Program-made: the position numbers and the translations under genes
The notes under the pieces: model-generated
Told to the model about the DNA's origin: nothing
Seen by the model: only the letters and a program-made list of their open reading frames with translations
The model's database searches: none
Part shown: positions 17,786 through 25,437 of the stretch, in pieces
How the letters are laid out: each line of letters begins with the position of its first letter
Numbering within the stretch: position 1 is the first letter of the stretch
Assembly: GCA_036555745.1 (NCBI GenBank)
Contig: DATBKV010000101.1
Location: 1-50,248, forward strand
Origin: VAZQ01 sp036555745
GTDB taxonomy: Bacteria > Pseudomonadota > Alphaproteobacteria > Rhizobiales > Xanthobacteraceae
Length of the DNA stretch: 50,248 nt
Direction: 5' to 3'

Positions 17786-19504
17786 TCAGGCGTTGCGCAG
17801 GCGGGCATCCCCGAAGCCGGGGATGCGGTTGACCGCGATCACGACCGCGAATGTGATGGCGAGCATGATCAGGCCGAGCACCGAGATCGCGCCGAGATCA
17901 CCGGACTCGTTGAGGTCGAAGATCAGCACCGAAATCACCTTCGTCTCCGAAGTGAACAGCATGATCGCCGCCGACAACTCGCGGATCACGCCGACGAAGA
18001 TGAAGCACCAGGTGGCGATCACGCTGGTGCGCAACAGCGGCGCCGTGATGTCGCGCAAGGTGCGCAGCCGGCTCGAGCCGAGAATTCTGCTGGCATCTTC
18101 GAGATCGGTATGCACCGACCGGAACGCCGACTGCAGCTGCTGATAGGCGGCGGGAAGCGCGATGGTCACGAAGGCGAGCAGCAGAATCCAGAGCGTGCCG
18201 TAGAGCACGAGCGGCGGCCGCGCATAGCTCAGGAACAGCCCGACCCCCAGCACGAGGCCGGGGATCGCGACCGGCGCGGTGGCGAGGAAGCCGAGCACGC
18301 GATAGCCGCGAATCGCGCGCCGCGTGGTGAGATAGGCGATCACCAGCGCCATCACGGTGCCGACAGTCGCCGAGGCCACGCCGAGCACGAACGTGTTCTT
18401 CACCGCCAGCATCGTCGCCGACAATTCGAAGAACACGAACTGGATGTTGTGCAGCGTGAAATTGTCGAAGGTCACAAACGAGGTGGCGACGCGCGAGAAG
18501 GTGGCGTTGAGCAGCGCGCCGTAGGGGAGAAAGACCGGACAGGTGAGGACGAGGAAGGCGAAGGCGAGCGCCGCCCATTTGAGGCCGCCGAGCCGGATCA
18601 GGCGGGGGTCGCCCTGCTTGCCGCCGACCACCGCGTAGCCGCGGCGGCCGAGGATGAGGTGCTCGGCGCGCAGCAGGATCACGGTCAGCACCAGCAGCGG
18701 CACCGATGCCGCCGCCGCCAGCTCGGCCTTGGGCGGATAATTGAACAGGCTCCAGATTTTGGTGGTCATGGTGTGGAAACCCGCCGGGATCGCCAGGATT
18801 GCCGGCGAGCCGAACAGCGTCATCGCCTGCAGGAAGGCGACCAGCGCCCCTGCCACCAGGGCGGGCAAGACCAGCGGGACCGTGATGCGTCGGGCCGTGG
18901 TCCAGGTCCGTCCGCCGAGGATCGAAGAGGCGTCCTCGAGATCGCCGGGAATGCGGTCGAGCGCGTTGGCGAGCAGCACGAACACATAGGGAAAGGTGTA
19001 GCAGGAGATCACGAAGATCAGGCCCGCGAGCGAATAGATGTTGAAGAGATGCTCGTCCGGGGCCGCCCCGGTCGCCGCGCGGAAGATCTTGTTGAGCAGC
19101 CCGCTGTTGGGCGCCGCGAGCAGCTCCCAGGCGATGGCGCCGAGGAACGGCGGCGTCACGAACGACGCCGTCACCAGCGCGCGTACGGTGCGGCGCAACG
19201 GCATGTCGGTGCGCGCGACCAGCCAGCCCATGGGCGCGGCGACCGCGCAGCAGATGAGGCTCGAGCTCGTGGCCAGCACGAGCGTGGTCAGCAGCGGCTC
19301 GACGAACGACGGATCGGTCACCAGGGTCCTGAAATTGCCGAGCGTGAAGGCGCCGCTGCGGTCGACCAGGCTGTAGTACACGAGCCACGAGATCGGCAGC
19401 ACGATCAGCACGCACAACAGCGCGGCGAACAGAATCAGGATTGGCCACGAGAGGTCGATCGCTCGCCTGTGCGCGACGACAGGCGCCGGCAACGCGATGG
19501 TCAC
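17786..19504 (-). CDS. Fused two-domain ABC transporter permease (Fe3+/thiamine/phosphonate-type, FbpB-like)
   Basis: 572 residues, about twelve predicted membrane helices in two homologous halves. Each half carries an EAA-like loop facing the ATPase: DLEDASSILGGRTWTTARRITVPLVLP in outline in the first half (only DLEDAS and the RRITVPL core matter), and TDLEDASRILGSSRLRTLRD in the second. Such fused permeases serve ABC importers for ferric iron, thiamine, 2-aminoethylphosphonate or small organic anions. The predicted start is GTG 19504 with GAGGG upstream. The gene lies between the binding proteins and MmgE/PrpD. Given the catabolic neighbours, an organic anion is a better guess than iron, but this is inference. 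Confidence 0.88.
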   Translation of the reverse strand: MTIALPAPVVAHRRAIDLSWPILILFAALLCVLIVLPISWLVYYSLVDRSGAFTLGNFRTLVTDPSFVEPLLTTLVLATSSSLICCAVAAPMGWLVARTDMPLRRTVRALVTASFVTPPFLGAIAWELLAAPNSGLLNKIFRAATGAAPDEHLFNIYSLAGLIFVISCYTFPYVFVLLANALDRIPGDLEDASSILGGRTWTTARRITVPLVLPALVAGALVAFLQAMTLFGSPAILAIPAGFHTMTTKIWSLFNYPPKAELAAAASVPLLVLTVILLRAEHLILGRRGYAVVGGKQGDPRLIRLGGLKWAALAFAFLVLTCPVFLPYGALLNATFSRVATSFVTFDNFTLHNIQFVFFELSATMLAVKNTFVLGVASATVGTVMALVIAYLTTRRAIRGYRVLGFLATAPVAIPGLVLGVGLFLSYARPPLVLYGTLWILLLAFVTIALPAAYQQLQSAFRSVHTDLEDASRILGSSRLRTLRDITAPLLRTSVIATWCFIFVGVIRELSAAIMLFTSETKVISVLIFDLNESGDLGAISVLGLIMLAITFAVVIAVNRIPGFGDARLRNA

Positions 19505-19627
19505 GGCCGCGCCCTCGCGCTCGGCGCACGCGCCCGCCCGCGGCGCTTCCCCGCCGGCGGAACGCCCGACAGCGCGCGACCGGCAATGGTGCGGCTGGTC
19601 ATGCTTGGGCTATTCGATCCGATTGCA

Positions 19628-20719
19628 TCACACCCTGAAGATCTGCGCGTAGCGCGCCTTGATCTCCTCGCCCTTGCTCTCCACCCCCTCGGGATCTTCC
19701 CGCATCAGCTTGATCTCGGACAGCTTGCGCACGCCCGGTTTTTCCACGACTTGGGCATGCGGCGAGTATTGCCGAGCCCAATCCACCAGCAGCTGCTGCG
19801 CCTCGCGCGAATGCATCCAGTTCTGGAACAGGCGGGCGGCGTTGGGATTGGGAGCGGCCTTGAACACCGCGCTCGGCCCGGTGGCGAGCGGCGTCCCTTC
19901 CTGGGGGTAGACGATCTCGACCGGTTGGCCGTCCTCCTTGTAGCGGATGACGAGATAGCCGGCGCCGTCGACCATGACCGCGCGCTCGCCGAGCGCGATC
20001 TTCTTGGGCGTGTCGGTCGCCGATTGCACCTGCAGGACCCGCTGCTTCGCGAGCTTTTCGAAATACTCCCAACCGAGCTCGCGCGCGGTCTGCATGGTCG
20101 CGTTCATGATCGTGCCGCTGTAGGCGGGATGGGCCTTGACCAGCTTGCCCGCCCATTTCGGGTCGAGCAGGTCGGCAAAGCTCTTCGGCGCCTCCTCCGC
20201 CTTCACCAGTTTGGTATTGTAGGCGATCGGCGAGATCAGGATCCGCGTCGTGACGTGGAGCCCCTGCGGGTCGTAGTATTTCGGCTCGAAATGCCTGGCG
20301 ACCTCCTCCGGGAGATAGGGCGCCAGCCAGTCGTTGCGCTTCCACACGATGCAGTGCGCCTGGTCGGCGGTGTTGACGACATCGACCGCGTGGATGCCGC
20401 CGCCGTATTCCTGGCCGATGCGGGTGAAGATGCGCTCGGCGCCCGAGCGCTCCACGCGCACGGCGATGCCGGGGAACTTCTCCTCGAAGGCCTTGCCAAG
20501 CCGCTCTGCAAACGCGAGATCCATCGCGGTGTAGAAGGCGAGCTTGCCCTCGGCCTTGGCCGCTTCGACCAGCGCCGGCGTGATCGCCTCGGGGGCGGGC
20601 GCGCCGGCCTGCGCGCGCGCCGGCCGCACCGCCGCGCCGTTGCGTGCAAGAACCGCCCCGGCCGCGACTGCCGTGGAGGCTCTCAACAGGTCACGCCGCG
20701 AGAAGCGAACCCTGCTCAT
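19628..20719 (-). CDS. ABC transporter substrate-binding protein, TAT-exported (paralogue 2)
   Basis: 363 residues. ATG 20719 is preceded by GGGAGGAAGCA. A TAT signal (FSRRDLLRAS, arginines 8-9, then an Ala-rich core) predicts folded export. The mature protein begins with APAPEAITPALVEAAKAEGK and contains YTAMDLAFAERLGKAFEE and VERSGAERIFTRIGQE, typical of FbpA/AfuA-fold receptors. It aligns along its whole length with the next gene upstream (20825-21889); both share QEY.GGIH/SGIH.VDVVN, EEAPKSFADLLDPKW and LGERAVM, so they are tandem duplicates. Two receptors with one permease suggest two related ligands. The metal-binding tyrosine pair of true ferric receptors is not evident. Confidence 0.87.
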   Translation of the reverse strand: MSRVRFSRRDLLRASTAVAAGAVLARNGAAVRPARAQAGAPAPEAITPALVEAAKAEGKLAFYTAMDLAFAERLGKAFEEKFPGIAVRVERSGAERIFTRIGQEYGGGIHAVDVVNTADQAHCIVWKRNDWLAPYLPEEVARHFEPKYYDPQGLHVTTRILISPIAYNTKLVKAEEAPKSFADLLDPKWAGKLVKAHPAYSGTIMNATMQTARELGWEYFEKLAKQRVLQVQSATDTPKKIALGERAVMVDGAGYLVIRYKEDGQPVEIVYPQEGTPLATGPSAVFKAAPNPNAARLFQNWMHSREAQQLLVDWARQYSPHAQVVEKPGVRKLSEIKLMREDPEGVESKGEEIKARYAQIFRV

Positions 20720-20824
20720 TGCTTCCTCCCGTCGAGATTCGTTTCGTCGCGTGGGCAAAGGCGCTACGCGATTTTACCCACGCGGAACCAGCTCACGGCG
20801 CGCCTTTATCCACCCTGCGGGCCA

Positions 20825-21889
20825 TCACACCCCGAACAGCCTGCTGTAGTGGGCCTTGATCTCCTCGCTCGTCTTCTCCACCGCCGCGGCGTCGTCCTTC
20901 ATCTTCTTGATCTCGGCGAACGGCTTGCGTCCGGGCTTGTCCTTGGCTTGCGGATGCAGCGAGCGCAGCCCGCCGGCGTCGATGATGAGCTGCTGCGCCG
21001 CGGGCGAGAAGCAGAAGCTTTGGAACAGCCGCGCCGCATTGGGATTGGGCGCGTGCTTGAACAGCCCGTTGGCGCCGACGATCAGGGGCGAGCCCTCGCT
21101 GGCGTAGACGATCTCGACCGGCCGGCCGGCCTCCTTCTCGCGGAACATGTTGTACTCGTTGCCGTCCGCCATCACGGCGCGCTCGCCGAGCGCGAGCTTC
21201 TTGGGTGGGTCGGCCGAGGATTGCACCTGCAGCACCTTCTGCTTGGCGAGCTTCTCGAAATAGTCCCAGCCGAGATCGCGCGACATCTGATAAGTCGCGG
21301 TCATGATCGTACCGCTGTAGCTCGGATGCGCCTTGACGATCTTGCCGACCCATTTGGGATCGAGCAGGTCGGCGTAGCTCTTGGGCGCCTCCTCGGCCTT
21401 CACCATGTTGGTGTTGTAGCCGATGACGCACAGCGTGGCGCGGAAGGTGGCGAAGACGCCGTCGGGGTCCTTGTGCTCGGCGGGATAGTACTTGGCCACG
21501 TCCTCCGGCACGTAGGGCTCGAGGATGCCGTCGCGCTTCCAGACGATGAAATGCGCCGCATCGGAGGAATTGACCACGTCGACCGAATGGATGCCGCTCG
21601 CATATTCCTGGCCGATGCGCTGGAACACGCGCTCGGCGCCGGTGCGCTCGACGCGCACGGCGATGTCCGGATATTTCGCCTCGAACGCCTTGGCGATGCG
21701 CTCGGCCACCGGCAGGTCGATCGAGGTGTAATACACCACCTTGCCCTCTTTCTTCGCCGCCGCGAGCAGTTGCGGCGTGACCGCGCTCGCCGGCGGGGCG
21801 GCCGATGCCACCGACGCGAACGCACTGGTCGCCGCCAGCGCCGTCGAGCCTCGCAGCAGATCGCGCCTGGAAATGGTGGACTTCGTCAT
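20825..21889 (-). CDS. ABC transporter substrate-binding protein, TAT-exported (paralogue 1)
   Basis: 354 residues from ATG 21889, with GAGGAGGAG upstream. The leader TISRRDLLRGSTALAATSAF carries twin arginines at 8-9 and ends near ASAAPP. VVYYTSIDLPVAERIAKAFE and VERTGAERVFQRIGQE are shared with the paralogue at 19628-20719, as are EEAPKSYADLLDPKW, HPSYSGTIM and LGERAVM. It belongs to the Fe3+/spermidine/organic-anion receptor superfamily. It lies 46 bp after the ATPase gene and 105 bp before its paralogue, inside the same operon. Confidence 0.87.
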   Translation of the reverse strand: MTKSTISRRDLLRGSTALAATSAFASVASAAPPASAVTPQLLAAAKKEGKVVYYTSIDLPVAERIAKAFEAKYPDIAVRVERTGAERVFQRIGQEYASGIHSVDVVNSSDAAHFIVWKRDGILEPYVPEDVAKYYPAEHKDPDGVFATFRATLCVIGYNTNMVKAEEAPKSYADLLDPKWVGKIVKAHPSYSGTIMTATYQMSRDLGWDYFEKLAKQKVLQVQSSADPPKKLALGERAVMADGNEYNMFREKEAGRPVEIVYASEGSPLIVGANGLFKHAPNPNAARLFQSFCFSPAAQQLIIDAGGLRSLHPQAKDKPGRKPFAEIKKMKDDAAAVEKTSEEIKAHYSRLFGV

Positions 21890-21935
21890 CGTCGTCTCCT
21901 CCTCGATGTCGCTCCCGGGTCCAAGGGTCCCGTCG

Positions 21936-22997
21936 TCATCCGCTCAGCACGCGGCAGCGCTCCGGCGGCAGGTGCAGCCAGACCGCGGCGCCGCGCGCGA
22001 TGTTCTCCCCCGCCGGCGCAACCACGCGCAGCTGGGTGCCGTCGGCGGCCTCCACCAGGTAGTCGCGGCTCGCGCCGAGAAAGACCTGTCGCACCACGGT
22101 GCCCGGCACCACGTTGTCCGCGCTCGCAGGCTTGCTCGCGGCCAGCCCGATGGCGTGCTGGCGCACCGCGATCGCGCCCTCACCGCCGGCGGCGAAGTTG
22201 CCGCCGCTGCAGCGCAGGGTGACGCCCGCGCAGGCGAGATGGCTGGCGTCGAGCGCCTTGCCCCTGATCACGTTGCTCGAGCCGATGAAGCGGGCGACGA
22301 ATTCCGAGCGCGGACGCTCGTAGATGTCCTCCGGCGAGCCCGCCTGCTCGATCTTGCCCGCGTTCATCACCGCGATGACGTCGGCGGTGGTCATCGCCTC
22401 CGACTGGTCGTGGGTGACGTAGACCGTGGTGTAGCGGTACTCGTCGTGCAGCCGGCGTACCTCGAAACGCATCTCCTCGCGCAGGTTGGCGTCGAGATTG
22501 GAGAGCGGCTCGTCGAGCAGCAGCGTCTCGGGCTCCACGATCAAGGCGCGCGCGAGCGCCACGCGCTGCTGCTGGCCGCCGGAAAGCTCGCCCGGGTAGC
22601 GGTCGGCGAGCGCGCGCAGGTGCGTGGTATCGAGCATGGCGGCGAGCTTGCGATCGATCGTGGCACGGCCGGCCTTGCGCAGCTTGAGCCCGTAGGCGAT
22701 GTTGTCGGCGACCGTCATGTGCGGCCACAGCGCGTAGCTCTGGAAGATCATCGACATGTTGCGCCGCTCCGGCGGCGTGGTGCGCGCGGGCGATGAGATC
22801 ACCCGCTCGCCGACCCGGATTTCGCCGGCCGATGGCTCGACGAAGCCGGCGATCAGCCGCAAGGTCGTGGTCTTGCCGCAGCCGGAGGGCCCGAGCAGAC
22901 ACACGAGCCGGCCGTGCTCGATGGTCAGCGAGACGTCATCGACGACCGCGAGCTCGCCATAGCGCTTGGTGAGGCGCCGCAACTCAACCGACGCCAC
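21936..22997 (-). CDS. ABC transporter ATP-binding protein (PotA/FbpC type) with C-terminal TOBE domain
   Basis: 353 residues from GTG 22997, chosen because GAGGAGG sits just upstream and because the longer frame adds a basic, non-family extension. Walker A is GPSGCGKTT (36-44), the Q-loop is FQSYALWPHMTVADN, the signature is LSGGQQQR, and Walker B is LLLDEPLSNLD followed by the H-loop VTHDQSEA. The last 100 residues look like a TOBE regulatory domain (VRQHAIGL, VVRQVFLGASRDYLVE). It powers the importer formed with the fused permease and the two receptors just downstream. Confidence 0.92.
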   Translation of the reverse strand: MASVELRRLTKRYGELAVVDDVSLTIEHGRLVCLLGPSGCGKTTTLRLIAGFVEPSAGEIRVGERVISSPARTTPPERRNMSMIFQSYALWPHMTVADNIAYGLKLRKAGRATIDRKLAAMLDTTHLRALADRYPGELSGGQQQRVALARALIVEPETLLLDEPLSNLDANLREEMRFEVRRLHDEYRYTTVYVTHDQSEAMTTADVIAVMNAGKIEQAGSPEDIYERPRSEFVARFIGSSNVIRGKALDASHLACAGVTLRCSGGNFAAGGEGAIAVRQHAIGLAASKPASADNVVPGTVVRQVFLGASRDYLVEAADGTQLRVVAPAGENIARGAAVWLHLPPERCRVLSG

Positions 22998-23210
22998 GAC
23001 GCCGCCTCCTCGGTTTCGGTGGGTTGCCCACCGCCGCCTGTGCCGCGACCATTGAACCACCAAATCGCTGCCCGGCCTCCGCGACTGCTTGCCGCCGGCG
23101 GGCCTCCGCCCTCGTTCCGAGGAATCCCGACCTCTCCGAAGTTGCGAGCAGTTCCATCCTTCGAGACGCGCTCCACGCGCGCTCCCCGGCCTGAAGCCGA
23201 AGTTGCCCGC

Positions 23211-24011
23211 TCACTTGCCGGTAAACGCCGGCTTGCGCTTCTCCATGAATGCCCGGCGACCCTCGATGAAGTCGCTGCTGGCGAAGCATTGCTCCACCAT
23301 CTCGGCGCAACGCGCCAGGTTGCGCTTGGATTCGTCCTTGAGCACCTCGCCGACGATATACTTGACCGCCTTGACTGTGAGCGGCGCGTTGGAGGCGATG
23401 GTCTCGGCGTAGCTCTTGACGTAGTCATCGAGCTCGGCTTGCGGCACCACGCGGTTGACCAGCCCCATCTGATGCGCCTCCTCGGCGTCGAACTGGCGCG
23501 CGGTGAAGAAGATTTCGCGCGCGAAGGCCGGCCCCACGACATCGACCAGCCGCCGCAGGCCGGCATAGGAATAGCCCAGCCCGAGCTTCGCCGCCGGTAC
23601 CGCGAAGCGCGAATTGTCGGAGCAGATGCGCAGGTCGCAGCACACCGCCAGCCCGACCCCGCCGCCGATGCAATAGCCGCGGATCATGGCGATGGTGGGC
23701 TTGGGGAAGTCCTGCACGCCGGCATAGGCCTTCTCGACCGTCTCGCCGTAGTGCCTGGTGGCGTCCAGCGTCGCGCGCTCGCTCTCGAACTTGGAGACAT
23801 CGGCGCCGGAGACGAACGCCTTGCCGCCGGCGCCGGTCAGCACGACCACCCGCACCTCGTCGTCGCCGGCGAACGCGTCGAGCATGCGGCTCGTCGCCGC
23901 CCACATGTCGAGGGAGACGGCATTGTGGCGCTCCGGATTGTTGAAGATCACGTAGCCGACGCGCCCGTCCTTGCGCGCCAGCATCTTGTCGGTCTTGGTC
24001 ACGTCGTCCAT
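23211..24011 (-). CDS. Crotonase-fold (enoyl-CoA hydratase/isomerase family) protein lacking both hydratase glutamates
   Basis: 266 residues. Oxyanion-hole elements are present: GKAFVSGADVSKF and CIGGGVGLAVCCD. Hydratases need two glutamates, one in GGGxE and one in PE a further 20 residues on. Here these positions are Gly120 and Ala140 (FAVPAAKLGLGYSY), so CoA-ester binding and enolate stabilisation are likely but water addition is not. Isomerase, decarboxylase, thioesterase or C-C lyase chemistry is possible. The FFTARQFDAEEAHQMGLVN and C-terminal RRAFMEKRKPAF segments are normal for the superfamily. It follows the CaiB gene by 47 bp, which would supply its CoA-ester substrate. Confidence 0.88.
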   Translation of the reverse strand: MDDVTKTDKMLARKDGRVGYVIFNNPERHNAVSLDMWAATSRMLDAFAGDDEVRVVVLTGAGGKAFVSGADVSKFESERATLDATRHYGETVEKAYAGVQDFPKPTIAMIRGYCIGGGVGLAVCCDLRICSDNSRFAVPAAKLGLGYSYAGLRRLVDVVGPAFAREIFFTARQFDAEEAHQMGLVNRVVPQAELDDYVKSYAETIASNAPLTVKAVKYIVGEVLKDESKRNLARCAEMVEQCFASSDFIEGRRAFMEKRKPAFTGK

Positions 24012-24058
24012 CGCCTATCCTCCGCGGCTCTGCGCCATGGCGTGATCGAGCCCGCGCG

Positions 24059-25252
24059 TCAAACGGCCTTCGCCTCGTGCAGCGCCGCAATCTCCTTGGC
24101 GCTGAAGCCGAACTCCTTGAGCACCTGGTCGGTGTGCTCGCCCAGCCCCGGCGGCGGGGCGGCCAGCCGGCTGCGCGTGCGCGATAGCGAGACCGGCTGG
24201 CCCGCCATGCGCAGCGTCGACTTGTCCTTGCGCTTCACCGTCTGCGCCATCCCGAGGTGCTCGACCTGCGGATCGGCGTAGACCTGGTCGATGCTGTAGA
24301 TCGGGCCGCAGGGAACGCCCGCCTTGTTGAGCAGCTCGATCCACTCGGCGCTGCTGCGCTTGACGGTGTATCTCTCGATATCGGCATTGAGCGCGTCGCG
24401 GTGCTTCGAGCGCCCGGCCGCGGTCTGATATTCCGGCCGCTGCATGAGCTCGCTCGCGCCGGCGGCGGCGCAGAAGCGCGCCCAGATGGTGGAGCCCGTG
24501 GACGCGATGTTGATGGCGCCGTCGGCGGTCTTGAACACGCCGGTGGGAATGCTGGTGGGATGATTGTTGCCGGCCTGCTTCGGCACCTCGCGGTCGATCA
24601 GCCAGCGCGCGCCCTGGAAGTCGAGCATGAAGATCTGCGCCTGCAGCAGCGACGTGGTCACGTGCTGGCCCTGCTTCGAGGTCTCGCGCTCGAGCAGCGC
24701 CACCAGGATGCCGAGCGCGCAGAACAGGCCGGCGCTCAGATCCGCGATCGGTATGCCGACCCGCACCGGGCCCTGCCCGGGCAGGCCGGTGATCGACATC
24801 AGCCCGCCCATGCCCTGCGCGATCTGGTCGAAGCCCGGCCGGTCGGCATAGGGGCCGGTCTGTCCGAAGCCGGAGATGCTGGCATAGATGAGCTTGGGAT
24901 TGATCTTGCGCAGCGCCGCGTAGTCGATGCCGAGCCGGCGCTTCACGTCGGGGCGGAAGTTCTCCACCACCACGTCGGCTTTCTTGACCATGCGCTTGAA
25001 CGCCGCCAGGGCCGCGGGCGCTTTGAGGTTGAGCGTCATGCTGCGCTTGTTGCGGTGCAGGTTCTGGAAATCCGAGCCTTCGCGCGGACCGCCGAGCTGA
25101 TCGGCGCCGCCCGGCTCCGGCGGCAGTTCGATCTTGATGACGTTGGCGCCCCAATCGGCGAGCTGGCGCACGCAGGTCGGCCCAGCGCGCACCCGGGTGA
25201 GGTCGAGGACGGTGAAGCGTTCGAGCGCGCGCGAGGCGCGGGGAAATGGCAT
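24059..25252 (-). CDS. CaiB/BaiF-type (family III) CoA-transferase
   Basis: 397 residues from ATG 25252, with AAGGGTG upstream. VLDLTRVRAGPTCVRQLADWGANVIKIE is the typical opening in outline (core LADWGANVIKIE), followed by NKRSMTLNLK and VVVENFRPDV. The catalytic Asp is expected at 142 in RPGFDQIAQGMGGLM. GVFKTADGAINIA and CGPIYSIDQV fit the family. These enzymes activate carboxylic acids by moving CoA from a donor such as succinyl-CoA. As first gene of the nine-gene minus-strand cluster it probably makes the CoA ester used by the following crotonase. The 185-bp gap to the divergent peptidase gene should hold its promoter. Confidence 0.9.
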   Translation of the reverse strand: MPFPRASRALERFTVLDLTRVRAGPTCVRQLADWGANVIKIELPPEPGGADQLGGPREGSDFQNLHRNKRSMTLNLKAPAALAAFKRMVKKADVVVENFRPDVKRRLGIDYAALRKINPKLIYASISGFGQTGPYADRPGFDQIAQGMGGLMSITGLPGQGPVRVGIPIADLSAGLFCALGILVALLERETSKQGQHVTTSLLQAQIFMLDFQGARWLIDREVPKQAGNNHPTSIPTGVFKTADGAINIASTGSTIWARFCAAAGASELMQRPEYQTAAGRSKHRDALNADIERYTVKRSSAEWIELLNKAGVPCGPIYSIDQVYADPQVEHLGMAQTVKRKDKSTLRMAGQPVSLSRTRSRLAAPPPGLGEHTDQVLKEFGFSAKEIAALHEAKAV

Positions 25253-25366
25253 CGGTCGGCACCCTTCGGGGTGTTTCTCGTTCGCGGACGTCGCTTCCGC
25301 CCCGGCGGGCGCCGGGGAGGCCCGACATTCCCTGATCTCCTGGCCATTGTCCACCGAGGAACCGAT

Positions 25367-25395
25367 TTGAGCGACCGCGGCGTTGTCGCTATGGT
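25367..25395 (+). promoter_or_regulatory. Candidate sigma-70-type promoter of the S10 peptidase gene
   Basis: TTGAGC at 25367-25372 and TATGGT at 25390-25395 are separated by 17 bp, each matching four of six consensus bases. It lies about 40 bp ahead of the peptidase start, in the divergent gap with the CaiB operon. The match is moderate and unproven. Confidence 0.35.
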
Positions 25396-25437
25396 GCGGC
25401 CGCGCCGGGGGGCGCCCGAATTGTCCAGGACGCCTCG

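Noticed and set aside
16442..22222. A 1926-codon open frame on the plus strand
   Set aside because: It is the shadow of the high-GC minus-strand operon (MmgE/PrpD, ABC permease, two receptors); its translation is Arg/His/Gly-rich without domains, while the minus strand shows clear families throughout.
17786..22997. Ferric iron ABC importer
   Set aside because: Fold and organisation match, but the receptors show no obvious iron-binding tyrosine pair and the operon contains catabolic genes, so an organic anion is preferred; iron cannot be excluded.
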